Assembly: GCA_046350375.1 (NCBI GenBank)
Contig: JAXMAO010000003.1
Coordinates: forward strand, 62,001 to 126,000
Direction: 5' to 3'
Source: JAXMAO01 sp046350375
GTDB lineage: Bacteria > Planctomycetota > Phycisphaerae > UBA1845 > UTPLA1
Length of the DNA: 64,000 bases
The notes under the pieces are model-generated. The model had not been told where the DNA came from. It searched no databases and saw nothing but the letters and a program-made list of their open reading frames with translations. Made by a program: the position numbers and the translations under genes. Shown here piece by piece: positions 17,276 through 26,112 of this stretch. Position 1 is the stretch's first letter; every line of letters begins with the position of its first letter.

Positions 17276-18504
17276 CGATCGCCCCCGCCCTTCCTCGTCG
17301 CAGCCCGCGCCTCGGCCTCGTCCAGGTACACGTCCACCGGCATCCCCACCCGCAGCGACTCGCCCCCTTCCTCCAGCGTCACCTTGATCCGAAACACCTG
17401 CTTGCTCCGCTCCTCCGGCGTCTGCACGTTCCGCGGCACGAACTCCGCCTCCGTCGCGATGAAACTGATCCGCCCCCAGAACCGCCGGTCGCCAAACCCG
17501 TCCGCGCCGACCGGCACCCGCTGCCCCACGCCAAACCGCGCGATGGCCGCCTCCGGCACATACGCCCGCACCCACTTCCGCGACAGGTCCAGCAGCGTCA
17601 GCGCCGGCGCATTCGCCGCCGTCAGGTCGCCCGGCCGCAGTTCCACCGCCTCCACCACGCACGCGCACGGCGACGCCACCGTCAGCTCCGCCACCGCCTG
17701 CCGCATCGCCGCCACCCGCGCCTGCGCCGCCGCCGCCGCCGACTCCGCCCGCGCCACCTCCTCCTTCCGATAGCCCGCCTCCACCATCCGCGCCGCCGCG
17801 TCCGCCTCGGCCCGCGCTGCCCGCGCCTCGGCCACCTCTTCCGCCCGCGTCCCCTCCTCCAGCAGCCCCACCTCCTGCTCCGCCATCGCCGACTCCGCCG
17901 TCGCCGCGCGCAGCGCCGCCGTCACCCGCTCCATCTCGATCTGCGCCGCCTGCGACTCCTTGCTCAACCGCAACACCCGCTCGTGCTCAGCCTTCGCCAG
18001 CTCCAGCCGCGACTGTGCCGCCGACAGCCGCTCCCGCGCAATCTGCACCTCGCGCTTCCGCGGCCCCGATTCCAGCTTCGCCAGCACCGACTCCGCCCGC
18101 GACCGCCGCGCCTTCGCCTGCTCCACCTCCTCCGCCCGAAACCCCGACCGCAGCCGCCCTGCTTCCGCCGTCGCCTCCGCCAGCTGCGCCTCCGCCTCGG
18201 CCAGCCGCTCGTTCAGATCGAACGCCTCGATCCGCAGCAGCAGGACCCCCGGCCGCACTTCCGCCCCCTCCACCGCCCGCACCTCCGCCACCCGTCCGCC
18301 CACCCGCGACCCCACCCGCACCTGGTCCGCTTCCACATATCCCGACACCACCAGCGCCGTCTTCCGGTTCGTCGCCCAGAACAGGTACGCCGTCAGCGCA
18401 GCCGCCGCCACCGCGAACACCACCACGCCGCGCGCCACCCCGCGCCGTAACGCCGCGCCGCGCCGCACCCTGCTCGCATCTCCGACCATCGCAATCCCCT
18501 TCAT
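17272..18504 (-). CDS. HlyD-family membrane fusion protein of the ABC exporter
   Basis: About 410 residues from the ATG at 18504. One N-terminal span (VVVFAVAAAALTAYLFWAT), then a biotinyl-lipoyl-like half-motif (VSGYVEADQVRVGSRVGGRV), a long alpha-helical hairpin of about 180 residues, and the closing half (VASPCACVVEAVELRPGDL) with a beta-barrel domain ending in GMPVDVYLDE. This is the YhiI/EmrA-like periplasmic adaptor. It starts in an ATGA overlap with the TPR gene and ends in another with the ATPase, so the four genes form one tight operon. Confidence 0.9.
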   Translation of the reverse strand: MKGIAMVGDASRVRRGAALRRGVARGVVVFAVAAAALTAYLFWATNRKTALVVSGYVEADQVRVGSRVGGRVAEVRAVEGAEVRPGVLLLRIEAFDLNERLAEAEAQLAEATAEAGRLRSGFRAEEVEQAKARRSRAESVLAKLESGPRKREVQIARERLSAAQSRLELAKAEHERVLRLSKESQAAQIEMERVTAALRAATAESAMAEQEVGLLEEGTRAEEVAEARAARAEADAAARMVEAGYRKEEVARAESAAAAAQARVAAMRQAVAELTVASPCACVVEAVELRPGDLTAANAPALTLLDLSRKWVRAYVPEAAIARFGVGQRVPVGADGFGDRRFWGRISFIATEAEFVPRNVQTPEERSKQVFRIKVTLEEGGESLRVGMPVDVYLDEAEARAATRKGGGDR

Positions 18505-20660
18505 CGTCTTACGCCCGACTCCTCCGCCGCCGACCGCGCCGCCGCCGACCCCGGCCATCGCTCCACCCATCGCTCCGCCCAGCGCCGCGCCGCCGCAGCA
18601 TCGCCACGCGACCGCGCCAGGTTGTACAGGTTTTCAAACGCCGCCGCGCTGCCCGGCCCGGTCGCCGCAACCCACTCCCACTCCTGCTCCGCCTCGCTCA
18701 TCCGCCCCAGCCCCGCGTACACGTTCCCCAGGTTCACCCGCCCATCGGCATACCCAGGCTCGTCCGCCACCAGCGCCTCAAACATCCCGGCCGCCTCCGC
18801 CAGCCGCCCGCGCTGCGCCGTCACCGACGCCAGACCGCGCCGCGCCACCCGATCCCCCGGCCACGCCTCCGCCGCCCGCCGATATGCCGCCTCGGCCTCA
18901 TCCAGCCGACCCAGCGCCAGCAGCGCATTGCCCAGCCCGCTCGCCGCCCGCGTATTGCCCGCATCCGCCGACATAGCCGCCTCGTACCGCCCCACCGCCT
19001 CCTCCGCCCGGCCCAGCTCCAGCAACGCGTCCCCGCTCGCCACCCGCGCCTCGCCATCGTTCGGCCAGCCGCGCACCGCCCGCTCCGCCTCCGCCAGCGA
19101 CTCGGCCCACATCCCCTGCACCGCCCACGCCTGCGCGTGGTTCACATACGACCGCGCCACCGTCCGCCGCGCCGTCGTCCCCGGGCCGTTCGCAACGACC
19201 GCCGCCACCGCCGCCGCGACGCCCGCGAGAATCACCCGCCCCGCCGACCGCCGCCGAATCTCCGCCACGCCGCGCACCGCCGCGTACCCGGCCAGCATCA
19301 TCAACGCCGGAATCATCGTCACCCGGTACCGCGCAAACACCACGAACAGCGCCACCGCCGCCCCGTTCAGCACGATCCACGCCACCAGCGCCTCCACGCC
19401 CGGCCGATCTCCGCGCCGCCGCCACGCCAGCACCGCGCCCGCCGCACCCAGCGGCAGCAGCACGCCAAAGTGAAACCACCGCTCCAGAAGGCCGAGCATC
19501 GCCACGCGCTCCGCGTACAGGTAGTAATCCTCCGTGTCATATGCCTCGTACGCGCTGCACACCATCCCCAACTTCCGCAGCAGCAGCCGCCCCCACGCCG
19601 CCGGATTCTCGCGCACCCAGCCCCATGCCGCCGCCGCGTAGTACGCCGACACTTCCCCCGCGCTCATCCGCCGACCCGTCGCACGCTCCGCCATCCGCAC
19701 CCACTCCGCCTGCTCCGCCTCGCCGTTCGCCGCGCCGCGCCGCATCGGCAGATACGTCCCCGTCGCCTCCGGATGATTCCCCATCGCGAAGTTCTGCCCG
19801 AAGTTCGGCGTCGTCAGCACCCACTCGCCCAGCACCACGCGATTCCGCGCCACCCACGGCCCCATCGTCGCCAGCAGCCCGACCGCGAACAGCGCCAGCG
19901 CCCGCCGCCACCGGCCGCCCGCCTGCCGCCACACCACCCACGCCACCAGCGGCGCCACCACCAGCGCCTGCTGCCGCGTCAGCGCCAGCAGTCCCGTCGT
20001 CACTCCCAGCGACAGTCCCGCCGCGCGGCGGCGCGACATCAGCCACCACACCGTCGCCGCCAGGCACGCCTCCAGCCCCGCCTTCTGAATCAGTCCGTCA
20101 AAAAAAATCGCCGGCGGATAGACCGCCATCCCCAGCCCCGCCGCCAGCCCCACCCACGTCGCCGACGCCGCGCCCGCGCTCGCGGCGCTATCATCGCTCG
20201 GCCCGCGCGCCGCGCCTTTCGCCTTCGTCCCATCCGTCGCCGCGCGCCCCAGCCAGTTCGCTGCCGCCGCCGCCACCAGCGCACATGTCAACGCCCCGAC
20301 AAGCGCCTGCACCCCGCGCACCGCGCCGACGTCCTCGCCCATCACCCGGAACACCAGCCCTACCAGGTACGCATACGTCGGCGCATGCACGAACGTCGCC
20401 GGCCCCAGCCAGTCGCCCGCCGCGATCTCCCGCCCGCGCGTCACGTAAACCGCCGCGTCCGAAATCGCCCCGCGGCAAAAACCCAGCCCCCGTATCTGCG
20501 ACACGTAGCCCAGCCGCGCCGCCAGCGCCACCGCGACGATCGCCGCCGCACACGCCCAGCCCCGCGCCCCGCCGCGCACCGTCTCCTCGCCGGCCATCCG
20601 CCCCCGCTCGACCGAGGTCGGCTGCCGATCCGCCATCCTTTGCTTCTCTGGCTTTGACAT
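18501..20660 (-). CDS. GT39-type membrane glycosyltransferase fused to TPR repeats
   Basis: 719 residues. The N-terminal half has many membrane spans. The first periplasmic loop carries the ISDAAVYV acidic motif and a later HAPTYAYLVGL block, as in the PMT/ArnT (GT39/GT83) superfamily, which uses polyprenyl-phosphate sugars. The last 230 residues are four or five TPR units (AGNTRAASGLGNALLALGRL and similar). This architecture is common in planctomycetes. It heads the ABC exporter operon through an ATGA overlap with the HlyD gene, so it may glycosylate or organise something exported. Acceptor unknown. Confidence 0.78.
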   Translation of the reverse strand: MSKPEKQRMADRQPTSVERGRMAGEETVRGGARGWACAAAIVAVALAARLGYVSQIRGLGFCRGAISDAAVYVTRGREIAAGDWLGPATFVHAPTYAYLVGLVFRVMGEDVGAVRGVQALVGALTCALVAAAAANWLGRAATDGTKAKGAARGPSDDSAASAGAASATWVGLAAGLGMAVYPPAIFFDGLIQKAGLEACLAATVWWLMSRRRAAGLSLGVTTGLLALTRQQALVVAPLVAWVVWRQAGGRWRRALALFAVGLLATMGPWVARNRVVLGEWVLTTPNFGQNFAMGNHPEATGTYLPMRRGAANGEAEQAEWVRMAERATGRRMSAGEVSAYYAAAAWGWVRENPAAWGRLLLRKLGMVCSAYEAYDTEDYYLYAERVAMLGLLERWFHFGVLLPLGAAGAVLAWRRRGDRPGVEALVAWIVLNGAAVALFVVFARYRVTMIPALMMLAGYAAVRGVAEIRRRSAGRVILAGVAAAVAAVVANGPGTTARRTVARSYVNHAQAWAVQGMWAESLAEAERAVRGWPNDGEARVASGDALLELGRAEEAVGRYEAAMSADAGNTRAASGLGNALLALGRLDEAEAAYRRAAEAWPGDRVARRGLASVTAQRGRLAEAAGMFEALVADEPGYADGRVNLGNVYAGLGRMSEAEQEWEWVAATGPGSAAAFENLYNLARSRGDAAAARRWAERWVERWPGSAAARSAAEESGVRR

Positions 20661-20966
20661 GCCCGGCCCGGCTTCGCGACGCGGCCCATGTTAGGCCCCG
20701 CGTCCTCGCTCCACCATGCAGCACATTACAGACCTGAAATCCGCATCCCACTGTGCCTTACTGCGAATCTGCCGTGCACCGACACACATCGAATCCGCAC
20801 GGCTTCGCCTCACCATCCACGGCGCCCGCCAACAAACTCCAGCATTCACCCCATTCGTCGCCACTCTCTCCCTCCGCGCCGCGCTCAGCCCACGCTGGCA
20901 CACAGATTGCTTATCATCCCGGCTTAGCTAGGGCCGAAGTTCCACACCTCTTTCAGGAGAAAATCC
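20661..20966. other. Divergent intergenic region
   Basis: 306 bases between the TPR gene and the secreted Ig/dockerin gene. No gene is evident. CAGGAGAAAATCC at 20954-20966 is the ribosome site of the plus-strand gene. TATCAT at 20912-20917 could be its -10 box, but I see no matching -35. Confidence 0.4.
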
Positions 20967-22658
20967 ATGCACAAGCCGACACACACCCGCACTCTCTCCG
21001 CGCCGTGCTACCGCCGCCGCGCCGCACTCCCCATCTTCGCCGCCGCGGCCGTTCTCTTTGCCGGCCACGCCGCATTCGCCCAGACCGGCTACGTCATCAC
21101 CGGCGGCCTCTCCAACTTCGACTGCGGCAACCACTGCGACGAGCCCTGCGACGAATTCGAAACTGAAATCGAAGGCTGCCGCCCGGAAGACGTCGTTCAC
21201 TGCTACCACAACTCAAACTACGGCTCCCCCACGGTCACCCTCTCCGCCTCCGGCCTCTCCACCATCATCGACTACCGCAACCCTCAGCATCTCACCGCCG
21301 TCGGCGCGGTCGAACACTTCGGCGTCACACTGCGACAGCTCTCCTCCGGCTATTTCATCCGCGTCCGCTGGATGCGCAACGGCCACACCGCCACCGTCAA
21401 CGGGCAGATTCCCCTGCCCGGCGGCGGCACCGCCCCCGCCACCCAGCCCCTCCTCCCCTCCATCGCCGCCGACCTCACCCAGACCTTCGACGGCGACGGC
21501 ATCGCCTGCGTCGTCACCAACAACGACTTCGCCCAGTGGATCTGGGTCCAGCGCCGCGCCCAGGTCACCCAGGGAACCGTCGCCCTCGAGTCCCTCATGT
21601 CCAACGACCCCCTCGTCACCACCTCCGTCCTCATCGACCCCGACCCCGTCCTCGTCGGCCCCGGACAATCCCTCGCCAGCACTTCCGACCTCGTCGAACT
21701 CGAAGAACAACAGTCCGTCGTCTTCGCCGCCGAGTACTTCCAGGACCTCGGCATGGTCGGCCCCTTCAGCACCAACCACTCCCGCGGCCCCTCCCTCGGC
21801 AACGTCATGACCGCCACCATCGCCAGCCCTGCCTCCTCCTGCCAGCAGGCCGCCCCGCTCATCGAAACCCAGCCCCACAACGTCACCGCCGATGCCGGCC
21901 ACGAAGTCCAGATCAGCGTCAGTGTCGAGGGCAACGGATTCCCAGTCACCTACCAGTGGACCCGCGACGGCCAGCCCATCGCCAACGGCGGCGCCTACCA
22001 CGGCGCCACCTCCGACGAACTCTCCATCGATTCACTCTCCGCCGACACCGAAGGCTTCTACAACGTCCAGGTCTCCAGCGACTGCGGCACCACCATCTCC
22101 GACACCGCCCTGGTCTTCATCACCGGCCACAACCCGCCCCCAGCACACCCCTGCGATCCCGCCGCCACCGCTCCCATTCAAAGCCAGTCCGCCTGCTTCG
22201 GCGGCGTCGCCACCTTCTTCGCCATCTCCGCCGGCGATGCCCCCATCACCTATCAATGGGAACTCCAGGCCGCCCCCGACACCTGGACCCCGCTCTCGCT
22301 CGACGGCGTCGTGCTCGATTGCGGCGGCGTCGCCTTCGCCGACACCCCCGACCAACCCTTCACCAACGTCCTCGTCTTCCCCTGCCCCGGCGTCGCCACC
22401 TACCCCGTTCGCTGCGTCGTCTCGAATGCCTGCGGCACGGCCACCGGCACCGCCGGCTCGCTCTTCGTCTTCGTCGGTCCGCCCGGCGACGCGAACGGCG
22501 ACGCCCTGCTCGACGGACAGGACATCCAGCCCTTCGTCGCCCTGCTGCTCAGCGGAACCGCCGCCGGACCCGGCCTCTGCGCCGCCGACATCAACCAGGA
22601 CGGCGTCGTCGACCTCCTCGACATCGAACCCCTGGTCATCCAGTTGCTGGCCCAGTAG
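20967..22658 (+). CDS. Secreted protein with Ig-like domains and dockerin-like tail
   Basis: 563 residues with a signal peptide ending AGHAAFAQ. Residues about 40-290 are a beta-rich region with cysteines and no name I can give. From about 290 there is an I-set Ig domain (QPHNVTADAGHEVQISVSV ... TYQWTRDGQPI ... DTEGFYNVQVSS), then a second, Cys-containing Ig-like unit (ITYQWEL). The last 60 residues hold two Ca-binding loops, GDANGDALLDGQD and ADINQDGVVDLLD. It is likely surface-located or secreted. A strong terminator follows at 22679-22716. Confidence 0.82.
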   Translation: MHKPTHTRTLSAPCYRRRAALPIFAAAAVLFAGHAAFAQTGYVITGGLSNFDCGNHCDEPCDEFETEIEGCRPEDVVHCYHNSNYGSPTVTLSASGLSTIIDYRNPQHLTAVGAVEHFGVTLRQLSSGYFIRVRWMRNGHTATVNGQIPLPGGGTAPATQPLLPSIAADLTQTFDGDGIACVVTNNDFAQWIWVQRRAQVTQGTVALESLMSNDPLVTTSVLIDPDPVLVGPGQSLASTSDLVELEEQQSVVFAAEYFQDLGMVGPFSTNHSRGPSLGNVMTATIASPASSCQQAAPLIETQPHNVTADAGHEVQISVSVEGNGFPVTYQWTRDGQPIANGGAYHGATSDELSIDSLSADTEGFYNVQVSSDCGTTISDTALVFITGHNPPPAHPCDPAATAPIQSQSACFGGVATFFAISAGDAPITYQWELQAAPDTWTPLSLDGVVLDCGGVAFADTPDQPFTNVLVFPCPGVATYPVRCVVSNACGTATGTAGSLFVFVGPPGDANGDALLDGQDIQPFVALLLSGTAAGPGLCAADINQDGVVDLLDIEPLVIQLLAQ

Positions 22659-22678
22659 GCGCCGGTCATCGAAAAACG

Positions 22679-22716
22679 AAAGAGCCGGGCACTCGGTTGG
22701 AGTGCCCGGCTCTTTT
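22679..22716. terminator. Rho-independent terminator, bidirectional
   Basis: AAAGAGCCGGGCACT at 22679-22693, a 7-base loop, then AGTGCCCGGCTCTTTT. The stem is a 15-pair perfect inverted repeat with A-rich and T-rich flanks, so it can stop transcription from either side. It lies between the convergent secreted-protein and sigma-factor genes. Confidence 0.92.
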
Positions 22717-22750
22717 GTCGTGTATGGCCGCGATCCGCGTCCAGGCCCGC

Positions 22751-23527
22751 CTACGCCACCATCTCCACCCCTTCGTCGTTGAACCGCCGCCGCAGCCGGT
22801 CGATCACGTCCTTGTGAATCTGGCTCACGCGCGATTCCGACAGGTTCAGCACCATGCCGATCTCCGCCATCGTCAGCCCTTCGTAGTAGTACAGCACCAG
22901 CACCAGCCGCTCTTCCTTGTTCAGCCCCCGCGTGATGTATTCCGTCAGCAGCTTCCGCGACACCCGCTGCTCCGGGTCGATCGCCCGCAGGTCGCGGAAG
23001 TCCCACCCGCCCGTGCTGCGGTTCCGACCGTCGTCCTCCCCCTGAACCGCCGACAGGTGCACCTCGCGCCCCAGCCGGCTCAGCCGCGACAGCTCCGCGA
23101 ACCGGTCCGCCGGAATCCCCATCCCCACCGCCAGTTCCGCCTCGGTCGGCGGCCGCCCCAGGTCGGTGTCCAGCCGCTCGCGCACGCTCATCCGCCTCTT
23201 TTCGAAGCTCCGCACCGTCCGGCTCTGGCCGTCCAGCGCCCGCAGCCAGTCCATCACCGCCCCGTGAATCCGCTGCTGGCAGAATGTCTCGAACTTCGCC
23301 TTGCGCCGCGGATCGTACGCCTCCACCGCCTCGATCAGCCCGTCATATCCCGCCGAGCAGATCTCGTCATACGACACCTGCGCCGGCAGTTTCTGCGCCA
23401 GCCGCGCCGCCATCATGTGCACCAGCGGGCGATAGTGATCCACCAGCCGGTTGCGAATCTCAACCGCGTGCGACTTCAGATACTCTTTCCAGGCAGACTC
23501 GGGCGTGAACGATCGGGCCGTCTTCAT
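22751..23527 (-). CDS. RNA polymerase sigma factor, FliA/WhiG (sigma-28) type
   Basis: 258 residues from the ATG at 23527, which follows AAAGGAGTGTTCGTG. Region 2 is RNRLVDHYRPLVHMMAARLA ... VSYDEICSAGYDGLIEAVEAYDP, with the DxxRRAKFETFCQQRIHGAVMDWLR segment typical of FliA/WhiG. Region 3 follows (RPPTEAELAVGMGIP), and region 4 is a helix-turn-helix with LNKEERLVLVLYYYEGLTM and LSESRVSQIHK. It directs transcription of flagellar or developmental genes; a fliN gene is present at 43.6 kb. No anti-sigma gene is adjacent. Confidence 0.9.
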   Translation of the reverse strand: MKTARSFTPESAWKEYLKSHAVEIRNRLVDHYRPLVHMMAARLAQKLPAQVSYDEICSAGYDGLIEAVEAYDPRRKAKFETFCQQRIHGAVMDWLRALDGQSRTVRSFEKRRMSVRERLDTDLGRPPTEAELAVGMGIPADRFAELSRLSRLGREVHLSAVQGEDDGRNRSTGGWDFRDLRAIDPEQRVSRKLLTEYITRGLNKEERLVLVLYYYEGLTMAEIGMVLNLSESRVSQIHKDVIDRLRRRFNDEGVEMVA

Positions 23528-23880
23528 CACGAACACTCCTTTGTTCGAAACGAATGGTTCGGATCGGCGCGAACCGTCCGGTCGGCGTAGACGTAGCGAA
23601 ATGCAAGAGGGTATCAGGCCGGAACTGGGCGAGGCGCGCGTCCATGCCAATAGACCGGGTCATCCGCGGAGGCATCTTCCCTGATGCCCGCCGAAGCGAC
23701 CGCGGATACTAAGCCCCGCAGCGGCAGCCTGCCAGAAAAATCTGTTGAGAATTTTGAAATTAACCGCGCGCCTTCCGCGCCCCCGCCCGCTCGCCGCTCG
23801 TCGCGCGTGTGTGCATGTCGCGGCTCATCGCGTGGCACGGGCGTCTCGCCCCTGATCGCCCCCCGCGCCGCGCCCGAAAA
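23528..23880. other. Intergenic gap upstream of the sigma factor
   Basis: 353 bases. It contains one family A hairpin at 23832-23853 and an AT-rich stretch around 23733-23765 that could hold the sigma-factor promoter. No gene is visible. Confidence 0.4.
23832..23853. repeat. Family A hairpin repeat downstream of the kinase
   Basis: GTGGCACGGGCGTCTCGCCC followed by CTG: one base away from a perfect CACGGGCG/CGCCCGTG palindrome. It lies 28 bases beyond the kinase stop codon. Confidence 0.7.
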
Positions 23881-25173
23881 TCACCGCCGCGTCACCAGCA
23901 GCACCACGTTCACGATCACCGACACCGCCAGCAATCCCGCGATCGCGATGAACAGGCTCCACCCCGGCCCGGCAGTTTCTGCGCTCTCCTCCTCCACCAC
24001 GCTCGACCGCTCGTGCTCCGTCCCGTCCGCCAGCCCCTGCAAGATTCCCGCGTCGTAACGCTGCCGCGCCAGCGTCGGCGGCTCCCCCCGCAACACCTGT
24101 TCCAGGTCTGAAATCACGTCCGTCGTCGTCGGGTAACGCTGATCCCGGTCCTTCGCCATCATCATCTCGATCACTTCCGCGCAGCCCGATGACAGCTTCT
24201 TGTTCAAATGGTCCGGCGGCGTCAGCGGCTCCTTCAGGTGCTTCAGCATCACCGCCGACGGCGTCGGCCCGTCAAACGGCACCTTCCCCGTCACCATGTG
24301 ATAGAACGTCGCCCCCAGCGAATAAATGTCCGACCGGAAGTCGATCGACAGGTCGCCCCGGATCTGCTCCGGCGCGATGTAATACGGCGTCCCGTACGCC
24401 CGCCCCGCCTCGGCCGTCGCCGCTTTCACGTCGCTCGCCTCGCGCGCCAGCCCCATGTCCGCCAGCTTCGCCACGGCCCCGGTCGTCAGCATGATGTTCT
24501 TCGGCTTCACGTCGCGGTGAATCAGCCCGCGCTGGTGTGCGTGCTCCAGCGCCCGCGCCACCTGCATGATGATGTTGATCGCGTCCCGCTCCACGTACAC
24601 CTTGTTCTTCACCAGGTCGTCATACACCGTCCGCCCGTCGATGAACTCCATCACGAAATAGTGAAACCCGGTGTACTCCCCGACGTCGATCGCCTGCACG
24701 ATGTTGGCGTGGTTCAGCCGCGCCGCCGCCCGCCCTTCTTTGTAAAACCGGTCCACAAACTCCTTATTCTCGCTCAAACGCTTCGGCAGCACCTTGATCG
24801 CCACCACCCGGTCCAGCGACAGCTGCCGCGCCTGAAACACCGTCGCCATCGCCCCCGCCCCCACCCGCTTGATGATCTGAAACCCCGGAATCTGCTGCGC
24901 CGGCCGCGTCATCGAGTCTTCCATCGATCGCGTCAGCCGCCGCACCTGCGTCAGCGTCAGGTACCCCTCCCGAATCATCAGCGCCGCCAAGGTCTGCTTC
25001 TGCCCCGCCGCCTCCAGCTCCCGCTTCTTCGAAAGGCAGTTCTGCACTTCCTCCCCAGTCGCCAGCCGCTGCTCCGACACGATCCGCCCGAAATACGTGT
25101 CATCCGCGAACTCCGGCGGAATCACCGTCCCCGACGAGTCCGGCATCTTCGGTGCGGCGGGCGGAATCGACAT
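23881..25173 (-). CDS. Membrane-anchored Ser/Thr protein kinase (PknB-like)
   Basis: 430 residues. An N-terminal helical domain (residues 25-90, FGRIVSEQRLATGEEVQNCL) resembles the small sensor-like module seen before many planctomycete kinases. The kinase domain follows: GAGAMATVF glycine loop at 105, VAIKVL (K127), HRDVKPKN (D221), DMG (D239, where most kinases have DFG), and the APEQ motif in YYIAPEQIRGD. A single membrane span ends the protein (LFIAIAGLLAVSVIVNVVLL), so the kinase domain faces the cytoplasm. The upstream gene ends 10 bases before it. Confidence 0.9.
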   Translation of the reverse strand: MSIPPAAPKMPDSSGTVIPPEFADDTYFGRIVSEQRLATGEEVQNCLSKKRELEAAGQKQTLAALMIREGYLTLTQVRRLTRSMEDSMTRPAQQIPGFQIIKRVGAGAMATVFQARQLSLDRVVAIKVLPKRLSENKEFVDRFYKEGRAAARLNHANIVQAIDVGEYTGFHYFVMEFIDGRTVYDDLVKNKVYVERDAINIIMQVARALEHAHQRGLIHRDVKPKNIMLTTGAVAKLADMGLAREASDVKAATAEAGRAYGTPYYIAPEQIRGDLSIDFRSDIYSLGATFYHMVTGKVPFDGPTPSAVMLKHLKEPLTPPDHLNKKLSSGCAEVIEMMMAKDRDQRYPTTTDVISDLEQVLRGEPPTLARQRYDAGILQGLADGTEHERSSVVEEESAETAGPGWSLFIAIAGLLAVSVIVNVVLLVTRR

Positions 25174-25183
25174 GCGGCGGATA

Positions 25184-25864
25184 TTACCGCATCGCGCCCC
25201 CGTCGCACCCCGCTTTGTCCCCACTTTCCGTCACTGCGCCGCCCCCCGCCGCGCCCCCGTCCGTCACCCCCAGTTCCGCCCCATACACTTCGCGCGCGAC
25301 CGCCCGCAGCGTCTCCACGAACTCCCCCTGCGTATACGCCGCCCCGTCCGGCTTCCGACCAAACGGCGCCGCGCCATCCCCCGGCCGCCGCCGCAGACCG
25401 GGCCGACCCATCCGCTCCGCCACCCCGTCCCGTTCCGCCTTGGCCGAGCTCCGCCCGCGCCGCCGCAATTCGCCCGCCTCGCCAGCCTCGCGCGGATCAT
25501 GCCGCCACTCGCCGCCGCGCACGCCATCGCCCGACCGCCGCGCCGCCGCCGTCGAAAACCGGCACAGATCCGCGAACGCACCCGCCAGCCGCGCCAGCTC
25601 CGACGCCGACGTCTTCTTCTCGGCCAGCGCACTCCTCAGCCGCTCCGCCAGCGCCCGCGCCACCGCGCCCGCCTCGCGCCGCATCGGCCGCACCCGCCCG
25701 TGACCCGTCGCGCCAAACCGCGCGCTCTTGTCCGCCCCCGCGCCCGGCGACACCGCCTCCATTTCCCCCGCCGGCTCGCACGCCGATTCCGCCCCCGCCC
25801 CGGCGGTCATCCGCTTCACCGCCCGCTTCGACTCCGACCGACCGCCATCCTTCCGTCTCGCCAT
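25184..25864 (-). CDS. Hypothetical protein preceding the kinase
   Basis: About 226 residues from the ATG at 25864, or 239 from 25903. The first 70 residues are basic and low-complexity. A helix (EKKTSASELARLAGAFADLC) lies in the middle, and the most protein-like part is the C-terminal FVETLRAVAREVYGAELGV. I recognise no family. It ends 10 bases before the kinase start on the same strand, which supports a two-gene unit. Competing frames in this stretch are less protein-like. Confidence 0.45.
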   Translation of the reverse strand: MARRKDGGRSESKRAVKRMTAGAGAESACEPAGEMEAVSPGAGADKSARFGATGHGRVRPMRREAGAVARALAERLRSALAEKKTSASELARLAGAFADLCRFSTAAARRSGDGVRGGEWRHDPREAGEAGELRRRGRSSAKAERDGVAERMGRPGLRRRPGDGAAPFGRKPDGAAYTQGEFVETLRAVAREVYGAELGVTDGGAAGGGAVTESGDKAGCDGGAMR

Positions 25865-26044
25865 CGCACCCACCCCCGATCCCCAACTCGCGCCGCGCGC
25901 CAAACTCCGCCAAACCCCGGCGCGTCACCAAACCATAGACCAGCCGTCCGGCCGGACAACTCCTCCGCCGCCGATTCACCGCAATCTCCGGCCCGGCCGC
26001 ACCTTGTTCGCCATCGGATACCCCGCCGCGATCACCAAGAACGC

Positions 26045-26078
26045 CGAGCCCCGCGGGGGTCCAGTCCCGCGGGGCTCG
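26045..26078. terminator. Strong hairpin after the beta-propeller gene
   Basis: CGAGCCCCGCGGG at 26045-26057, an 8-base loop, CCCGCGGGGCTCG at 26066-26078: thirteen perfect pairs. It lies 35 bases past the stop of the minus-strand gene ending at 26113. There is no T-tract on either strand, so termination is likely but not certain. Confidence 0.6.
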
Positions 26079-26112
26079 CTCAGCGTGTATGAAGCCCGTC
26101 GATCCCGGATCG

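Noticed and set aside
13593..20657. Very long plus-strand open frames (over 700 codons) opposite the terminase, ABC and TPR genes
   Set aside because: Arg/Pro/His-rich low-complexity translations that are shadows of well-supported minus-strand genes in GC-rich DNA.
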